Shown piece after piece: positions 24,710-33,885 of a stretch of 64,000 bases of DNA (positions are counted from its first letter, which is position 1; each line of letters begins with the position of its first letter). The notes under the pieces are model-generated. The model worked only from the letters and a program-made list of their open reading frames with translations, was not told the DNA's origin and ran no database searches. The position numbers were made by a program, and so were the translations under genes. The DNA comes from an uncultured Aquimarina sp. (GTDB taxonomy: Bacteria > Bacteroidota > Bacteroidia > Flavobacteriales > Flavobacteriaceae): the NCBI GenBank assembly GCA_947502885.1, contig CANNBP010000020.1:22179-86178 (forward strand), written 5' to 3'.

Positions 24710-25363
24710 CTAAAAAAACTCCTTGTACTGCAATACTCTAAAATCAAGAGTATTAAATTCTGGATTATTATTCTTTATACTTTTATACAACTGCATGCTA
24801 CCAATAGCCCGATTTGCTGCTCCAGAAGGAGCTGTAAGCGATACGGTTTTAATAATCCTACCTTCAAGAGTAAATTGATGTATTCTCGGAATATCATTAG
24901 ACACTAACTCTAGTTTTTTATCGTAGTTTTTAAGGTGTTTTCTAAAAAAATATTCGGGACCATTTTTACTATTTCCACCTGTAAAAAGTAAGGTATCTAT
25001 TTTTGGGTATTTAAGTAAATACCCAACCAAATCTCTAAGTTTTATATTTTGCATCCCAAGATCTGAAGCATCTATCTTTTCTCTCTCACAGCTATGAACA
25101 ATGTCGCAAACACCAATCTTTCTATTAGTTAAGAAATTTCTTCTTTGATCTGCAGCTTCTTGAGTTGTTTCAAATTTTAATTGTAACCCAAAAATTCTAT
25201 CCAAAACCGGCCAAAGTAACCCATTACTACTACCATAACAAAAATCTACATCTCTCTCATTAAGTTCCCTTGAAGTAAAACGTGGTGGTGGCAAAGTACC
25301 TACAATCAATTTTGTTGCTCCATCGGGAAAAAATGGATCATAAGGATGAATATGTTGAAACAT
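24710..25363 (-). CDS. Uracil-DNA-glycosylase-superfamily protein
   Basis: This 217-residue protein begins with L-I-V-G-T-L-P-P-P-R, then Y-G-S-S-N-G-L-L-W-P-V-L, the motif-1 region of the UDG superfamily seen in the hypoxanthine-DNA glycosylase (family 6-like) branch, where N-x-x-W-P is conserved. L-L-F-T-G-G-N-S and S-L-T-A-P-S-G-A-A-N-R fit motif 2 (S-P-S-x-A). It probably excises a damaged base from DNA, or is a relative with another role. There is no signal peptide. It is convergent to glpQ. Confidence 0.75.
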   Translation of the reverse strand: MFQHIHPYDPFFPDGATKLIVGTLPPPRFTSRELNERDVDFCYGSSNGLLWPVLDRIFGLQLKFETTQEAADQRRNFLTNRKIGVCDIVHSCEREKIDASDLGMQNIKLRDLVGYLLKYPKIDTLLFTGGNSKNGPEYFFRKHLKNYDKKLELVSNDIPRIHQFTLEGRIIKTVSLTAPSGAANRAIGSMQLYKSIKNNNPEFNTLDFRVLQYKEFF

Positions 25364-25564
25364 TAATATTGCGTATCAATTTAGGACTACAAATTACAAA
25401 ATATCACAGGTATCCACGATATACTTTGAATAAACCTATCACATTTTTTTAATCATAAGAATTCTGCTTAAAAATGATTTTTATCTATCACAACATATCA
25501 AAGCCCCTAAAAATAGAGGCTAAGACACGTATTCTAATTAGAATTATTCACCGATTATATCCAT

Positions 25565-26812
25565 TTACTTTTTTTGGTTTAGATGAAAAGGAATTTTATG
25601 TTCTTTTAACTCTTTTAAATATTTATCGGTATCAATATTTAAAGATTTTATTAATCTTTCATCTTTATTCAAATCTTTAAGTTTCAAAATATTTAAAGGC
25701 TCTGAAGAAATAATTTCCAGATTCGAATCAATTAAACTTCCTGTTTCAGGAAACGCTTCTCGAATGACATCAAAAGATGTCGCTCCTGTTAGATCACCTA
25801 AAATATCTGTAGGAACTTCAGAAAATGCTATTGGATCTGATGTAGTTAACTCTATATATTTTTCTTTTATCGTTTTTATAGCCGCAGCCTTTATTCTTAG
25901 TTTTTCATTATTGATATATGATGCATCCGCATCTATAAGAGCATTTCCTTCAATCCACATATTTTTTGAATCATTGAAAATCTTAATTTTTTCGGCGTCG
26001 TCTACAGAAATCATAATTTTATTAAGATTGTTTAACGCAGCATTATACTTCTTAAACCAATTTGCATTTTCATTGTCTCCTTTTAACGGTTCAAATGATA
26101 TATTGAAAACTACATATGTGTTTTCTACTTGATTATCTTGATAATACAAACTATCTCCTCTTAATTCAAAATCATTTTCATTTACACCTTCAAACTGATC
26201 ACCTTCATCTGTAGAGATCATAATAAGCATTCCTTTTGTTAGCTTTCCATTACTAACTGGGTTATCTTCACTTTGTTTACTAATGATTCCTGCATAACTC
26301 GCTTCAAGCTGTGTATCAGGATCTGAATCTGAAAACAAATTCTTTACCAACGAAGTAATTGTTAGTACCTGACCTACTACTGTAGGTGCAAGTTGTAATG
26401 CAGACTGATACTCTGGTTTATTAAGCATATCAAATTTTGCCTGTAGTAAATCATCTTTTACAGCAGTCATCTTTACATCGATAGATATCGCATCTGCATT
26501 TACTGGTATTTTTATAGCTATATTTCTTTGTAACCCTAGATTATAATTATGATTTACCTCTACTTCTCTAACATCTTGTACCGAAGTTGCTTCTATAGAA
26601 TCTACGCCCGATTGATACTTTAGATTTGTTGCCAAGGCTATTTTATCACTTCCTCCAAAAGTATTTTGCCAAAAATTACCCCTAGACATGTAATTAACCG
26701 AATGTAATTGAAGATTTAAATACCCCGAATTTTTTAATATTTGATTTTCTCTTTGAGTTGTAGAAGCACCAATTGCTGGTTTCCAAAACTTTTTTGTTCC
26801 TAGAATTGCCAT
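25565..26812 (-). CDS. Hypothetical cytoplasmic protein (415 aa)
   Basis: Not recognised. There is no signal peptide or membrane segment. The sequence starts M-A-I-L-G-T-K-K-F-W-K-P and shows alternating strands and acidic helices. A middle region has M-L-I-M-I-S-T-D-E-G-D-Q-F and Y-V-V-F-N-I-S-F, and the C-terminal 150 residues are lysine/glutamate-rich helices. It stands alone, without a clear terminator. The complete start, normal composition and length argue that it is a real gene; the function is open. Confidence 0.65.
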   Translation of the reverse strand: MAILGTKKFWKPAIGASTTQRENQILKNSGYLNLQLHSVNYMSRGNFWQNTFGGSDKIALATNLKYQSGVDSIEATSVQDVREVEVNHNYNLGLQRNIAIKIPVNADAISIDVKMTAVKDDLLQAKFDMLNKPEYQSALQLAPTVVGQVLTITSLVKNLFSDSDPDTQLEASYAGIISKQSEDNPVSNGKLTKGMLIMISTDEGDQFEGVNENDFELRGDSLYYQDNQVENTYVVFNISFEPLKGDNENANWFKKYNAALNNLNKIMISVDDAEKIKIFNDSKNMWIEGNALIDADASYINNEKLRIKAAAIKTIKEKYIELTTSDPIAFSEVPTDILGDLTGATSFDVIREAFPETGSLIDSNLEIISSEPLNILKLKDLNKDERLIKSLNIDTDKYLKELKEHKIPFHLNQKK

Positions 26813-27134
26813 GATTTTTTAATTTTAGTTTACTATTTCACGATTTGCTTAACGATAACTACCAATGATCGTAGGAAAGGTCTCTAAGGCATTATTTAGT
26901 TCTAAAATTAGTGGTTAGACACATCTAAATCAATACCCTTTAATAGGTATTTAAAGTACTATTCATTTTACAATTTTCTTTACGGTTATCCTCATAGCAT
27001 AAATCAATACTATTTTTCAAATGAAATTATCTCTAAAAAAAAGTATTTGGTTTACTGTAATTACAAAGTAAGAATTGGCACAAGGCATAACAGGTATCAG
27101 TAATTCCAAGGCATACTAAACTCCTAGCATGTGT
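26813..27134. other. 322-base intergenic region
   Basis: It separates the 415-aa hypothetical gene from the end of the MBOAT gene, both minus strand, so it should carry the upstream gene's promoter and the MBOAT operon's end. I see no convincing hairpin with a T-run, repeat or gene. Confidence 0.5.
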
Positions 27135-28793
27135 TTAAAACTGAAAGTAAATAAATGGTTGAAAGTCGGCTGCATAAGTTTGGTAGCATATGATTGCAAC
27201 AAGTATGACCACAATTGCTTTAACTACCATATTACTTTTAATAAATAAAGCCAATGCCCAATCTTTGGTTCGATAAGGTAACCAATGGGTGATATATCCT
27301 AAAAGCATAACAATGAAGACAATTCGATATTCCCAGAGTACGGCAAGTGCATTTGTCCAATCCATATTAGTGGCTACCTGTTGATAAAATCGATCAATAT
27401 GATCCATACTATTTCCTCTAAAATATATACGCGTAAAGGTTATAAAAACGAATGTTAATGCAATTCGCCAAAGTAATACGTACCAAGCTTTTGAGTTTTC
27501 GTAGGGGCTTATTTTACGCCAATACTTATAGATTACAATTCCTATACCATTAAGCCCTCCCCAGATTACAAATTTCCAAGATGCCCCATGCCATAATCCA
27601 CCAATTAACATTGTAATCATAATGTTTACATTTCGATTAAAATGCCAAGCCAGACGTGGTGAAAACAATGTAATTATTAGCAACATACCTACTCCTGATG
27701 CAGCAAGCAATGCAATAGCATAATCTGATACAGCAAACACTCCTAAAAATGTAAAAACTAATATAAATGTGTACGAAAATATGCTACCCGTGCGGTTTCC
27801 CCCAATCGGTATGTATAAATAATCTTTAAGCCAACTAGATAAAGAAATATGCCATCGACGCCAAAAATCTCCGCAATGTATGGCTTTATATGGTGAGTTA
27901 AAGTTAACTGGGAGCTTATACCCCATTAATAACGCCAGTCCTATTGCAATATCTGTATAACCCGAAAAATCGCCATAAATCTGTAAAGAATAACCAAACA
28001 TCGCCATTATATTGGTAAAACCAGAAAACATTTCGGGCACATCAAATACACGATCCATAAAATTGGCAGCAATATAATCTGCAAACAACATTTTTTTGAT
28101 TAGCCCTTTAAGAATCATAAAAGATGCTCTACCAAATTCTTCTTTGGTAATATTAATTTCTTTGCGAATCTGAGGTACAAATTCTGATGCACGAACAATA
28201 GGACCTGCAACCAATTGAGGAAAGAAACTTACAAAAAAGCCAAAATCAATTATTGATTTTAAGGGTTCTATTTGTTTTCTATAAATATCAACACTATAAC
28301 TTATCGTCTGAAAAGTATAAAATGATATTCCAACTGGAAGAATAATCTTATCTACCGTAAAATAATCTATTTCTCCCCATGTATTTGCCCAATGCGCCAA
28401 ATAATTAACCACCTCATAATTAGTTTGAAAAAGATAGTTGTAAGAATCTGTAAAGAAATATGCATACTTAAAATAGCATAGGGTACTTAAATTAACAATC
28501 ACACTAAACGCTACCAGTAATTTCTTAACCAAAACTGACCTGCTATTATAAATAACTTTTCCTAAAAAGAAATCATTAACAGTACTAAATAATAAAATAC
28601 CAATAAACAATCCACTTGTTTTATAATAAAACAATAGACTAATAGCAAAAAGGTAAGCACTACGCAGGTTCTTTTTACTATACAATATGGCATATATAAA
28701 GTATATGACTGCAAAGAATATCCAGAAATTTGCCTGAGTAAATATCAGTGGAAAATCTTCTGAAAAAGAAAATATGTCGGTAAGTCTATTCAT
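27135..28793 (-). CDS. MBOAT family O-acyltransferase (AlgI/DltB type)
   Basis: This 552-residue protein with about 12 membrane helices shows the MBOAT core: P-V-G-I-S-F-Y-T-F-Q, Q-L-V-A-G-P-I-V-R, G-D-F-W-R-R-W-H-I-S with His315, and G-G-L-W-H-G-A-S-W with His402, the two conserved histidines. Such enzymes move acyl groups across the inner membrane to surface polymers, as in alginate or D-alanyl transfer. Two SGNH hydrolase-fold genes lie directly upstream with overlaps of 8 and 11 bases. AlgI-AlgJ/AlgX-like O-acetylation of an extracellular polysaccharide is the likely role. Confidence 0.92.
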   Translation of the reverse strand: MNRLTDIFSFSEDFPLIFTQANFWIFFAVIYFIYAILYSKKNLRSAYLFAISLLFYYKTSGLFIGILLFSTVNDFFLGKVIYNSRSVLVKKLLVAFSVIVNLSTLCYFKYAYFFTDSYNYLFQTNYEVVNYLAHWANTWGEIDYFTVDKIILPVGISFYTFQTISYSVDIYRKQIEPLKSIIDFGFFVSFFPQLVAGPIVRASEFVPQIRKEINITKEEFGRASFMILKGLIKKMLFADYIAANFMDRVFDVPEMFSGFTNIMAMFGYSLQIYGDFSGYTDIAIGLALLMGYKLPVNFNSPYKAIHCGDFWRRWHISLSSWLKDYLYIPIGGNRTGSIFSYTFILVFTFLGVFAVSDYAIALLAASGVGMLLIITLFSPRLAWHFNRNVNIMITMLIGGLWHGASWKFVIWGGLNGIGIVIYKYWRKISPYENSKAWYVLLWRIALTFVFITFTRIYFRGNSMDHIDRFYQQVATNMDWTNALAVLWEYRIVFIVMLLGYITHWLPYRTKDWALALFIKSNMVVKAIVVILVAIICYQTYAADFQPFIYFQF

Positions 28794-30063
28794 TAATTAT
28801 TTTGTTCAAAATAGAATTAGGGGTCAATTGTAATGTTTTTTCCCATGAATTTGCCAGAGCCTGCAAAAGTAAGTCTGCTTTTATTCTATATCCCATTACA
28901 GTAAAATGAATTCGATCTCTAGGCATTAATTTGTTTTGATACCAATCTCTGGAAGAATTAAAACCTCCCATGATTTCATAAAAGTCCCAGACGGCCATTT
29001 GTTGCTCTTCGGCTACCTCATAAATAATTTTTCTAGCTATTCGTGTTCTAGGGTTGGGAAATTGTTTTTTATAGTACGAATCATTTGGCACGGTTAGTAA
29101 TACCGCACAATCTGGGTTTATCTTTTGTATGGTCTTGATAAGGTCTGTATAGTAAGCTCTATACGACTCAGGTTTAAAATCAGGGTGATAAGCATCATTG
29201 GTTCCTATTGAAACAATAAATAAATCGGGAGTATAGAGTGCAAGCTGTTCTTCAAAATAACGACAGCGATCATAGTATGAAAAACTACCTCCATTTACTC
29301 CTATCGACGTGTATTCAATCCCTTTATTATCATTCATTAACTCTATTCCCATCATTAGAAATTCAGCATTTTCAGTATTCTGAATTTTACGCACACAAAA
29401 CTCGATTTCATCTACAGTTTTACTTAATGTAAACTCTATAAAATGTGCCTTCTGATTTTCATTTATATGAGTAATTAAAGAGTCTTCTTTAAAAACGATT
29501 TCATAATCAGATGTCCAATTATCATAGAAAATTCGGATTTTATTAAAATCATACATTTTCTCATGATAATTATTGCCATTAGCTTTTATTTTAATATGAG
29601 ATATAGAATCTTTAAAAACGGCTGTAACACCGGATAAACCCCATGCCACACTATCTTTTCGTACTGAACAACGGTATCCATTCCAAATACCATCATATTT
29701 TACTTTGTAATTACCTGGATTATTGGTTTTAGCAATACTAAAGGGATAGATAAACCCTCTCTGCCCTTTGGATGTGGGGCTCATCATTTGTAGATATGAG
29801 CGTAATCGATTTGAGTAAATATCGGCTTGTATATGAGATCCTCCAATATGAAAAATATGTAAATCTTCTTCTCCTCCTTTGGCAATAGTATCTAATTTGC
29901 AAAACAATTGCTTAAATGCCTTTGAATCTTCTGCCATTTTTATAGTATTAGCCTTCCAGTTTATAAAAGGGTAAGTACTATGTAAAGTATCTATAACATA
30001 TGTTTGTGCAGTAACGGGCAAGGTCAATACAAATAAGTATAGAAGTAGTTTTTTATGCATCAT
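28786..30063 (-). CDS. SGNH/GDSL-fold hydrolase or acetyltransferase
   Basis: A signal peptide ends near V-T-A-Q. Block I is H-I-G-G-S-H-I-Q-A-D, where G-S-H replaces the common G-D-S, block III is S-I-G-T-N-D-A-Y, and block V is R-D-R-I-H-F-T with the Asp-x-x-His pair. The fold supports deacylation or transacylation in the periplasm. The position between another SGNH gene and the MBOAT gene, with coupled overlaps, points to O-acetylation of a surface polysaccharide, where the MBOAT protein supplies acetyl groups and SGNH proteins transfer them. Confidence 0.85.
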   Translation of the reverse strand: MMHKKLLLYLFVLTLPVTAQTYVIDTLHSTYPFINWKANTIKMAEDSKAFKQLFCKLDTIAKGGEEDLHIFHIGGSHIQADIYSNRLRSYLQMMSPTSKGQRGFIYPFSIAKTNNPGNYKVKYDGIWNGYRCSVRKDSVAWGLSGVTAVFKDSISHIKIKANGNNYHEKMYDFNKIRIFYDNWTSDYEIVFKEDSLITHINENQKAHFIEFTLSKTVDEIEFCVRKIQNTENAEFLMMGIELMNDNKGIEYTSIGVNGGSFSYYDRCRYFEEQLALYTPDLFIVSIGTNDAYHPDFKPESYRAYYTDLIKTIQKINPDCAVLLTVPNDSYYKKQFPNPRTRIARKIIYEVAEEQQMAVWDFYEIMGGFNSSRDWYQNKLMPRDRIHFTVMGYRIKADLLLQALANSWEKTLQLTPNSILNKIINE

Positions 30064-31564
30064 TGTTGGTATTGTCAGGTTCTTTGAGATCTAGATATAA
30101 AGCGGTAAAAAATAATTCTGAAATAATTTTGGTTCCTTTCCAGGTAAAATGCATGTAATCTTTTGCGGTAAGTTTTTCATCTACCCATAATTTCATAGCT
30201 CCTTTTCCTCCCATAGCATCGAACATACTCCAATAAGCAACATTATTATCCAAACAGGTCTTGGTTAATTGACTATTAAGATAAGGTAATAATGGATAGG
30301 TTTCCATTTTTCCATTTACCGGCAGGCACATGTCTGTTGGACCAATAAATATAAAGCTTGTGTTTTTGGTACGCCTTCTAATCCATTTTATTTGGCTTTC
30401 AATGCGTTTGGTATAATTAGTAACGTCTGTAGAATCTTTAAGATATGGCATTGTATTACCACCATATTGCATGATCACAATTTTTGGTCGTAACTGTCGC
30501 ATCATACGGCTATAAGTAGCAGCATTCGATTTGGTAAATATGGTACCTGATGCACCGCGCATAGCAACATTATCAATCTGCACTCCAGAACTACTATCCA
30601 ATGTTAATCCATAAAAATCTGCACTTACCTTACCTTCTAATTCGATCTTAAGGTTTTTTGGAGTGGTAGATGTTCTTATTTTATAATTATGATACTTTCC
30701 ATCTGCTTGTAAACTATCTTGTTGAATTAGTTTATCATCATTGTATACTGATACTTTAATAGGAAAATTGGCATTTCCATAGTGTAGACCGATAGTTGTA
30801 AAACGTCTAAATTTCTGATAAGTATCTTTTGATTTTCCTATGGTAACTGTTGCTTTTATTATTGGTAGAGAGTCTACTGTGGTACTATCTGGCACTACTT
30901 TTTGATAAGGAGTAAACCTAGAAACCGACATATACGCACCATATTTTCGATTCGAAAATTTCTTTTTAGTAGGATCAAACAATGCATAGCGTTGCCAATT
31001 ATCGCTAGGCTCTATCACTGCACTTATCTGTCGATATATAGGTAAAACAGGTAAAAAGCCTGGGCCATTACCTCCATACATATGTTGTAATCTATTTCTT
31101 AAATAAGCTGTTATTCTATCTCCTTCGATTTGAGAATCACCATAATGTATAATTCTACAAGATCTTGACGCTAATTTTTCTCTTAGTTCATTTGCAAATT
31201 CGGGATTCTCAGGAGGATATTTTATCCTTGTGATTTTTGTCGTATCGATTTTAGAAAAATCAGGTAGTTGCGTTAAAGGCTCTTCTTTTTTTACCTCCTC
31301 TTGATTTTCTTCAGTTTCGATATCAACAGGAGTAACTATTTGTGTAACTTCTAAAACATCTTGCCTTGTTAACGATGAATCCTTTTCTAACTCTAAAAAA
31401 GTAGTGTAGGACGGATATTTTAACGATATACCTTCATACGAAAATCCATCATCTTGCACTTGTTCTTTTTGTATGCCTCCTTTTTCGCTCAAAAACATGA
31501 GTCCAAATAGTCCTCCTAAAACAAAAAGGATAAATAATGCTATTTGAATGGGTCTAATTTTCAA
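30053..31564 (-). CDS. SGNH/GDSL-fold hydrolase or acetyltransferase with N-terminal membrane anchor
   Basis: First gene of the SGNH-SGNH-MBOAT operon. One transmembrane helix (about 7-26) anchors the protein, followed by an acidic, low-complexity stretch to about residue 110. The SGNH domain has I-H-Y-G-D-S-Q-I-E-G-D (block I), I-M-Q-Y-G-G-N-T (block III) and A-K-D-Y-M-H-F-T (block V). The middle also holds a beta-sandwich-like insertion (about 200-325), as in carbohydrate-binding AlgX-type proteins. It is only distantly similar to its neighbour, so the two probably have different steps or substrates. Confidence 0.83.
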   Translation of the reverse strand: MKIRPIQIALFILFVLGGLFGLMFLSEKGGIQKEQVQDDGFSYEGISLKYPSYTTFLELEKDSSLTRQDVLEVTQIVTPVDIETEENQEEVKKEEPLTQLPDFSKIDTTKITRIKYPPENPEFANELREKLASRSCRIIHYGDSQIEGDRITAYLRNRLQHMYGGNGPGFLPVLPIYRQISAVIEPSDNWQRYALFDPTKKKFSNRKYGAYMSVSRFTPYQKVVPDSTTVDSLPIIKATVTIGKSKDTYQKFRRFTTIGLHYGNANFPIKVSVYNDDKLIQQDSLQADGKYHNYKIRTSTTPKNLKIELEGKVSADFYGLTLDSSSGVQIDNVAMRGASGTIFTKSNAATYSRMMRQLRPKIVIMQYGGNTMPYLKDSTDVTNYTKRIESQIKWIRRRTKNTSFIFIGPTDMCLPVNGKMETYPLLPYLNSQLTKTCLDNNVAYWSMFDAMGGKGAMKLWVDEKLTAKDYMHFTWKGTKIISELFFTALYLDLKEPDNTNNDA

Positions 31565-31852
31565 TATATGCCTATAAATAAGTAGTATATTGTAAAAATA
31601 GAAAGATTTTTCAAACTACAAAGAGATTTGTTATTTTGTAATACTTTACAACCTATATATTCTCTGTTTCTCCATTAAAAGAATCATGTTAAAGTTATTT
31701 CTGTATCCAGAAAAAAGTGCGTTTAAATAGGCAATCATCTCCCTATTTACATTTGTTTTTAACAAAAAAATAACATTTATAAGCTTCAATATATATACGA
31801 ATTGACTCTTTACAAACGTTGCTCTAAAATACTAACTCAAAGCTTTTTAATT

Positions 31853-32731
31853 ATGAAAAATAGAACACTCGCTTTTATAAGCATTCTATTTATATCTAGT
31901 ATCTTTTTATCAAGTTGCACTAATGACTCTGATAATGATACTACAAAAAATGACACTCCAACTACAGAAGTAGCTACTTCAGAGCAATATGAACAAATCA
32001 AATCTGCTAATCGCGAAATTCATAAGGTTATAGAACGTTTTTTTAATACAGAATCTGGTATTTTCGGAATTTCTAAACTAGAAAGAAGTATTGTCGATTG
32101 CCCGACTTTTGCAACAGAAAACGATGGTACAAATATGACTATTACTATAGACTATGGAGACGGTTGTCAAACACCCGATGGTAACGAGACTTCTGGTCGT
32201 ATTATTATGATTTTTAATATTGAACCAAATGGAGATAAACACGACACTACAGATATTAGTTATACTGTAGAAAATATAGTTTATGACAACATTACAATTA
32301 ATGGTAATGCTAGAAGATCGTTTGTTTACAATGCAGAAACTGGAAATGCAACTTATGATGCTACTTCTAGCTTTAAATTTGAGTGGGAGGACGGAATGAC
32401 AGGAACTTCTGAATCAAATCGTGTTAAAGAGATATTTCGTGAAGAGACTCAAGGATTACCAGGGCAAGATCCTTTCGGGTACGGATTTGATTTTTATTCT
32501 CTTACAACCGGTAATAGCTCAACTCAGTTTAGTAATGATGACACATATAGTTCCGAGATTACTACACCCTTAAGATATGAAAGCATTTGTGGGTATATTG
32601 TAAGTGGTATTCAATCTACGATAGAAAATAGAGAAATTATCACATTAGATTTTGGTGATGGTAGATGTGATAATATTGCAACAGAGACCGACTCTGATGG
32701 TAATGAAACTACCATCGAACTCTGGCAATAA
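31853..32731 (+). CDS. Lipoprotein, tandem paralogue 1
   Basis: The start at 31853 gives a lipoprotein signal ending L-S-S-C, followed by T-N-D-S-D-N-D, an acidic tether typical of surface lipoproteins. The mature part shares with the next gene the blocks I-K-S-A-N-R-E-I, I-D-Y-G-x-G-C-x-[ST]-P-D-G, F-x-W-E-D-G and L-D-[FY]-G-D-G-x-C-D-N-I-A-T-x-T-D-S-D-G-N. The D-Y-G-x-G-C repeats look like beta-strand turns. The family is not named here. A terminator follows at 32756-32791. Confidence 0.78.
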   Translation: MKNRTLAFISILFISSIFLSSCTNDSDNDTTKNDTPTTEVATSEQYEQIKSANREIHKVIERFFNTESGIFGISKLERSIVDCPTFATENDGTNMTITIDYGDGCQTPDGNETSGRIIMIFNIEPNGDKHDTTDISYTVENIVYDNITINGNARRSFVYNAETGNATYDATSSFKFEWEDGMTGTSESNRVKEIFREETQGLPGQDPFGYGFDFYSLTTGNSSTQFSNDDTYSSEITTPLRYESICGYIVSGIQSTIENREIITLDFGDGRCDNIATETDSDGNETTIELWQ

Positions 32732-32755
32732 AAAACACAAATCATCCAAAATAAA

Positions 32756-32791
32756 AAAACGCTTCTAAACAATTAAGGAGCGTTTTTTTTA
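32756..32791 (+). terminator. Rho-independent terminator
   Basis: AAAACGCT arm, a loop region, and AGCGTTTT with eight T, 25 bases after the stop codon at 32731. Confidence 0.85.
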
Positions 32792-32925
32792 TTTGCCGTA
32801 GTTACAATAAATACTAGTAAACTTTAACAAAGAGTTAATAGCTTTCAGCCTTTTCATTGGTTAATTTTGCCCGTCAACACCCCGTAATAAATCATTTATA
32901 AACCTTTTTTTTTAATTATTTTAGT

Positions 32926-33798
32926 ATGAAAAACAAACTGATTGTTTTTACGAGTGCACTTATGGCAACAATTCTAATTTCGAGTTGTAGCAATGATGAT
33001 AATGATACAAACAACGGTACTGATACACCATCATCAAGTGACATCGTTGTTGCAGAAAAGTACAAAGACATAAAATCTGCAAATCGTGAAATTAGTGCTG
33101 TGGTAAAAGACGCAATGTCGAACTCATCCAATGCTGGTCGTAGTGCAAAAAATATGTCTAATGATTGTACTAAGTTAACTTCGGAAATGACCGATACAGG
33201 AGCCATCGCTACCATAGATTATGGTAGTGGTTGTACATCTCCTGATGGAAAAGCCATTTCTGGTAAAATCATCATAACTTATAAAATTAATGAAGAGTCA
33301 ACAGATTTGGCACTCGACATCACCTATTCTTTGGAAAATTTCGCTTTTAATGGTATAACTGTAAGCGGAAATTCTATAGCAACATTTTCTCTAGGTGATT
33401 TAACTACTGGAGCTGGTCAAGATTTTGTTACAAATTCAAACTATGTATTTACATGGGAGGATGGACTTAAAGTTACCAGTACAGATAAAACCTCTATTAA
33501 AAATGTAATTGATCAACAAAACGCAAATACGTTTCACTCACTTGTTACGCTTAACTCTGAAGCAAGTTTTAGCACGGGAGATGTTCTGATTTCTAAAACT
33601 ACAAGTCCATTAAAAGTACAAAGTGACTGTAAATATGTTGTAAGCGGTATTCTTGTTACCAGTGAAAATGGTACGACTTCTAATACTTTGGATTATGGCG
33701 ACGGTACTTGCGATAATATAGCTACGCAGACAGATAGTGACGGTAACACAACAACTATTGATCTTGATGTACAACTTGAGGAAAACTTCGTAATATAA
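32926..33798 (+). CDS. Lipoprotein, tandem paralogue 2
   Basis: The signal peptide ends I-S-S-C, followed by S-N-D-D-N-D. It shares the block order of the upstream lipoprotein: K-S-A-N-R-E-I near residue 48, I-D-Y-G-S-G-C-T-S-P-D-G, F-T-W-E-D-G, and a final D-Y-G-D-G-T-C-D-N-I-A-T-Q-T-D-S-D-G. It is an old duplication, since much of the sequence between blocks has changed. Each copy has its own upstream gap and terminator, so they can be expressed separately. Role unknown; a surface adhesin or binding protein is possible. Confidence 0.78.
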   Translation: MKNKLIVFTSALMATILISSCSNDDNDTNNGTDTPSSSDIVVAEKYKDIKSANREISAVVKDAMSNSSNAGRSAKNMSNDCTKLTSEMTDTGAIATIDYGSGCTSPDGKAISGKIIITYKINEESTDLALDITYSLENFAFNGITVSGNSIATFSLGDLTTGAGQDFVTNSNYVFTWEDGLKVTSTDKTSIKNVIDQQNANTFHSLVTLNSEASFSTGDVLISKTTSPLKVQSDCKYVVSGILVTSENGTTSNTLDYGDGTCDNIATQTDSDGNTTTIDLDVQLEENFVI

Positions 33799-33831
33799 CT
33801 TTTTACATACATCTGTCATAATTAAAAATAC

Positions 33832-33870
33832 AAAGCCGTTTCAAGATACTTCCTGAAACGGCTTTATATT
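33832..33870 (+). terminator. Rho-independent terminator
   Basis: AAAGCCGTTTCA arms around a ten-base loop, followed by TATATTTT, after the second lipoprotein paralogue and before the convergent TRAP operon end. Confidence 0.8.
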
Positions 33871-33885
33871 TTCACAAAAATATTG

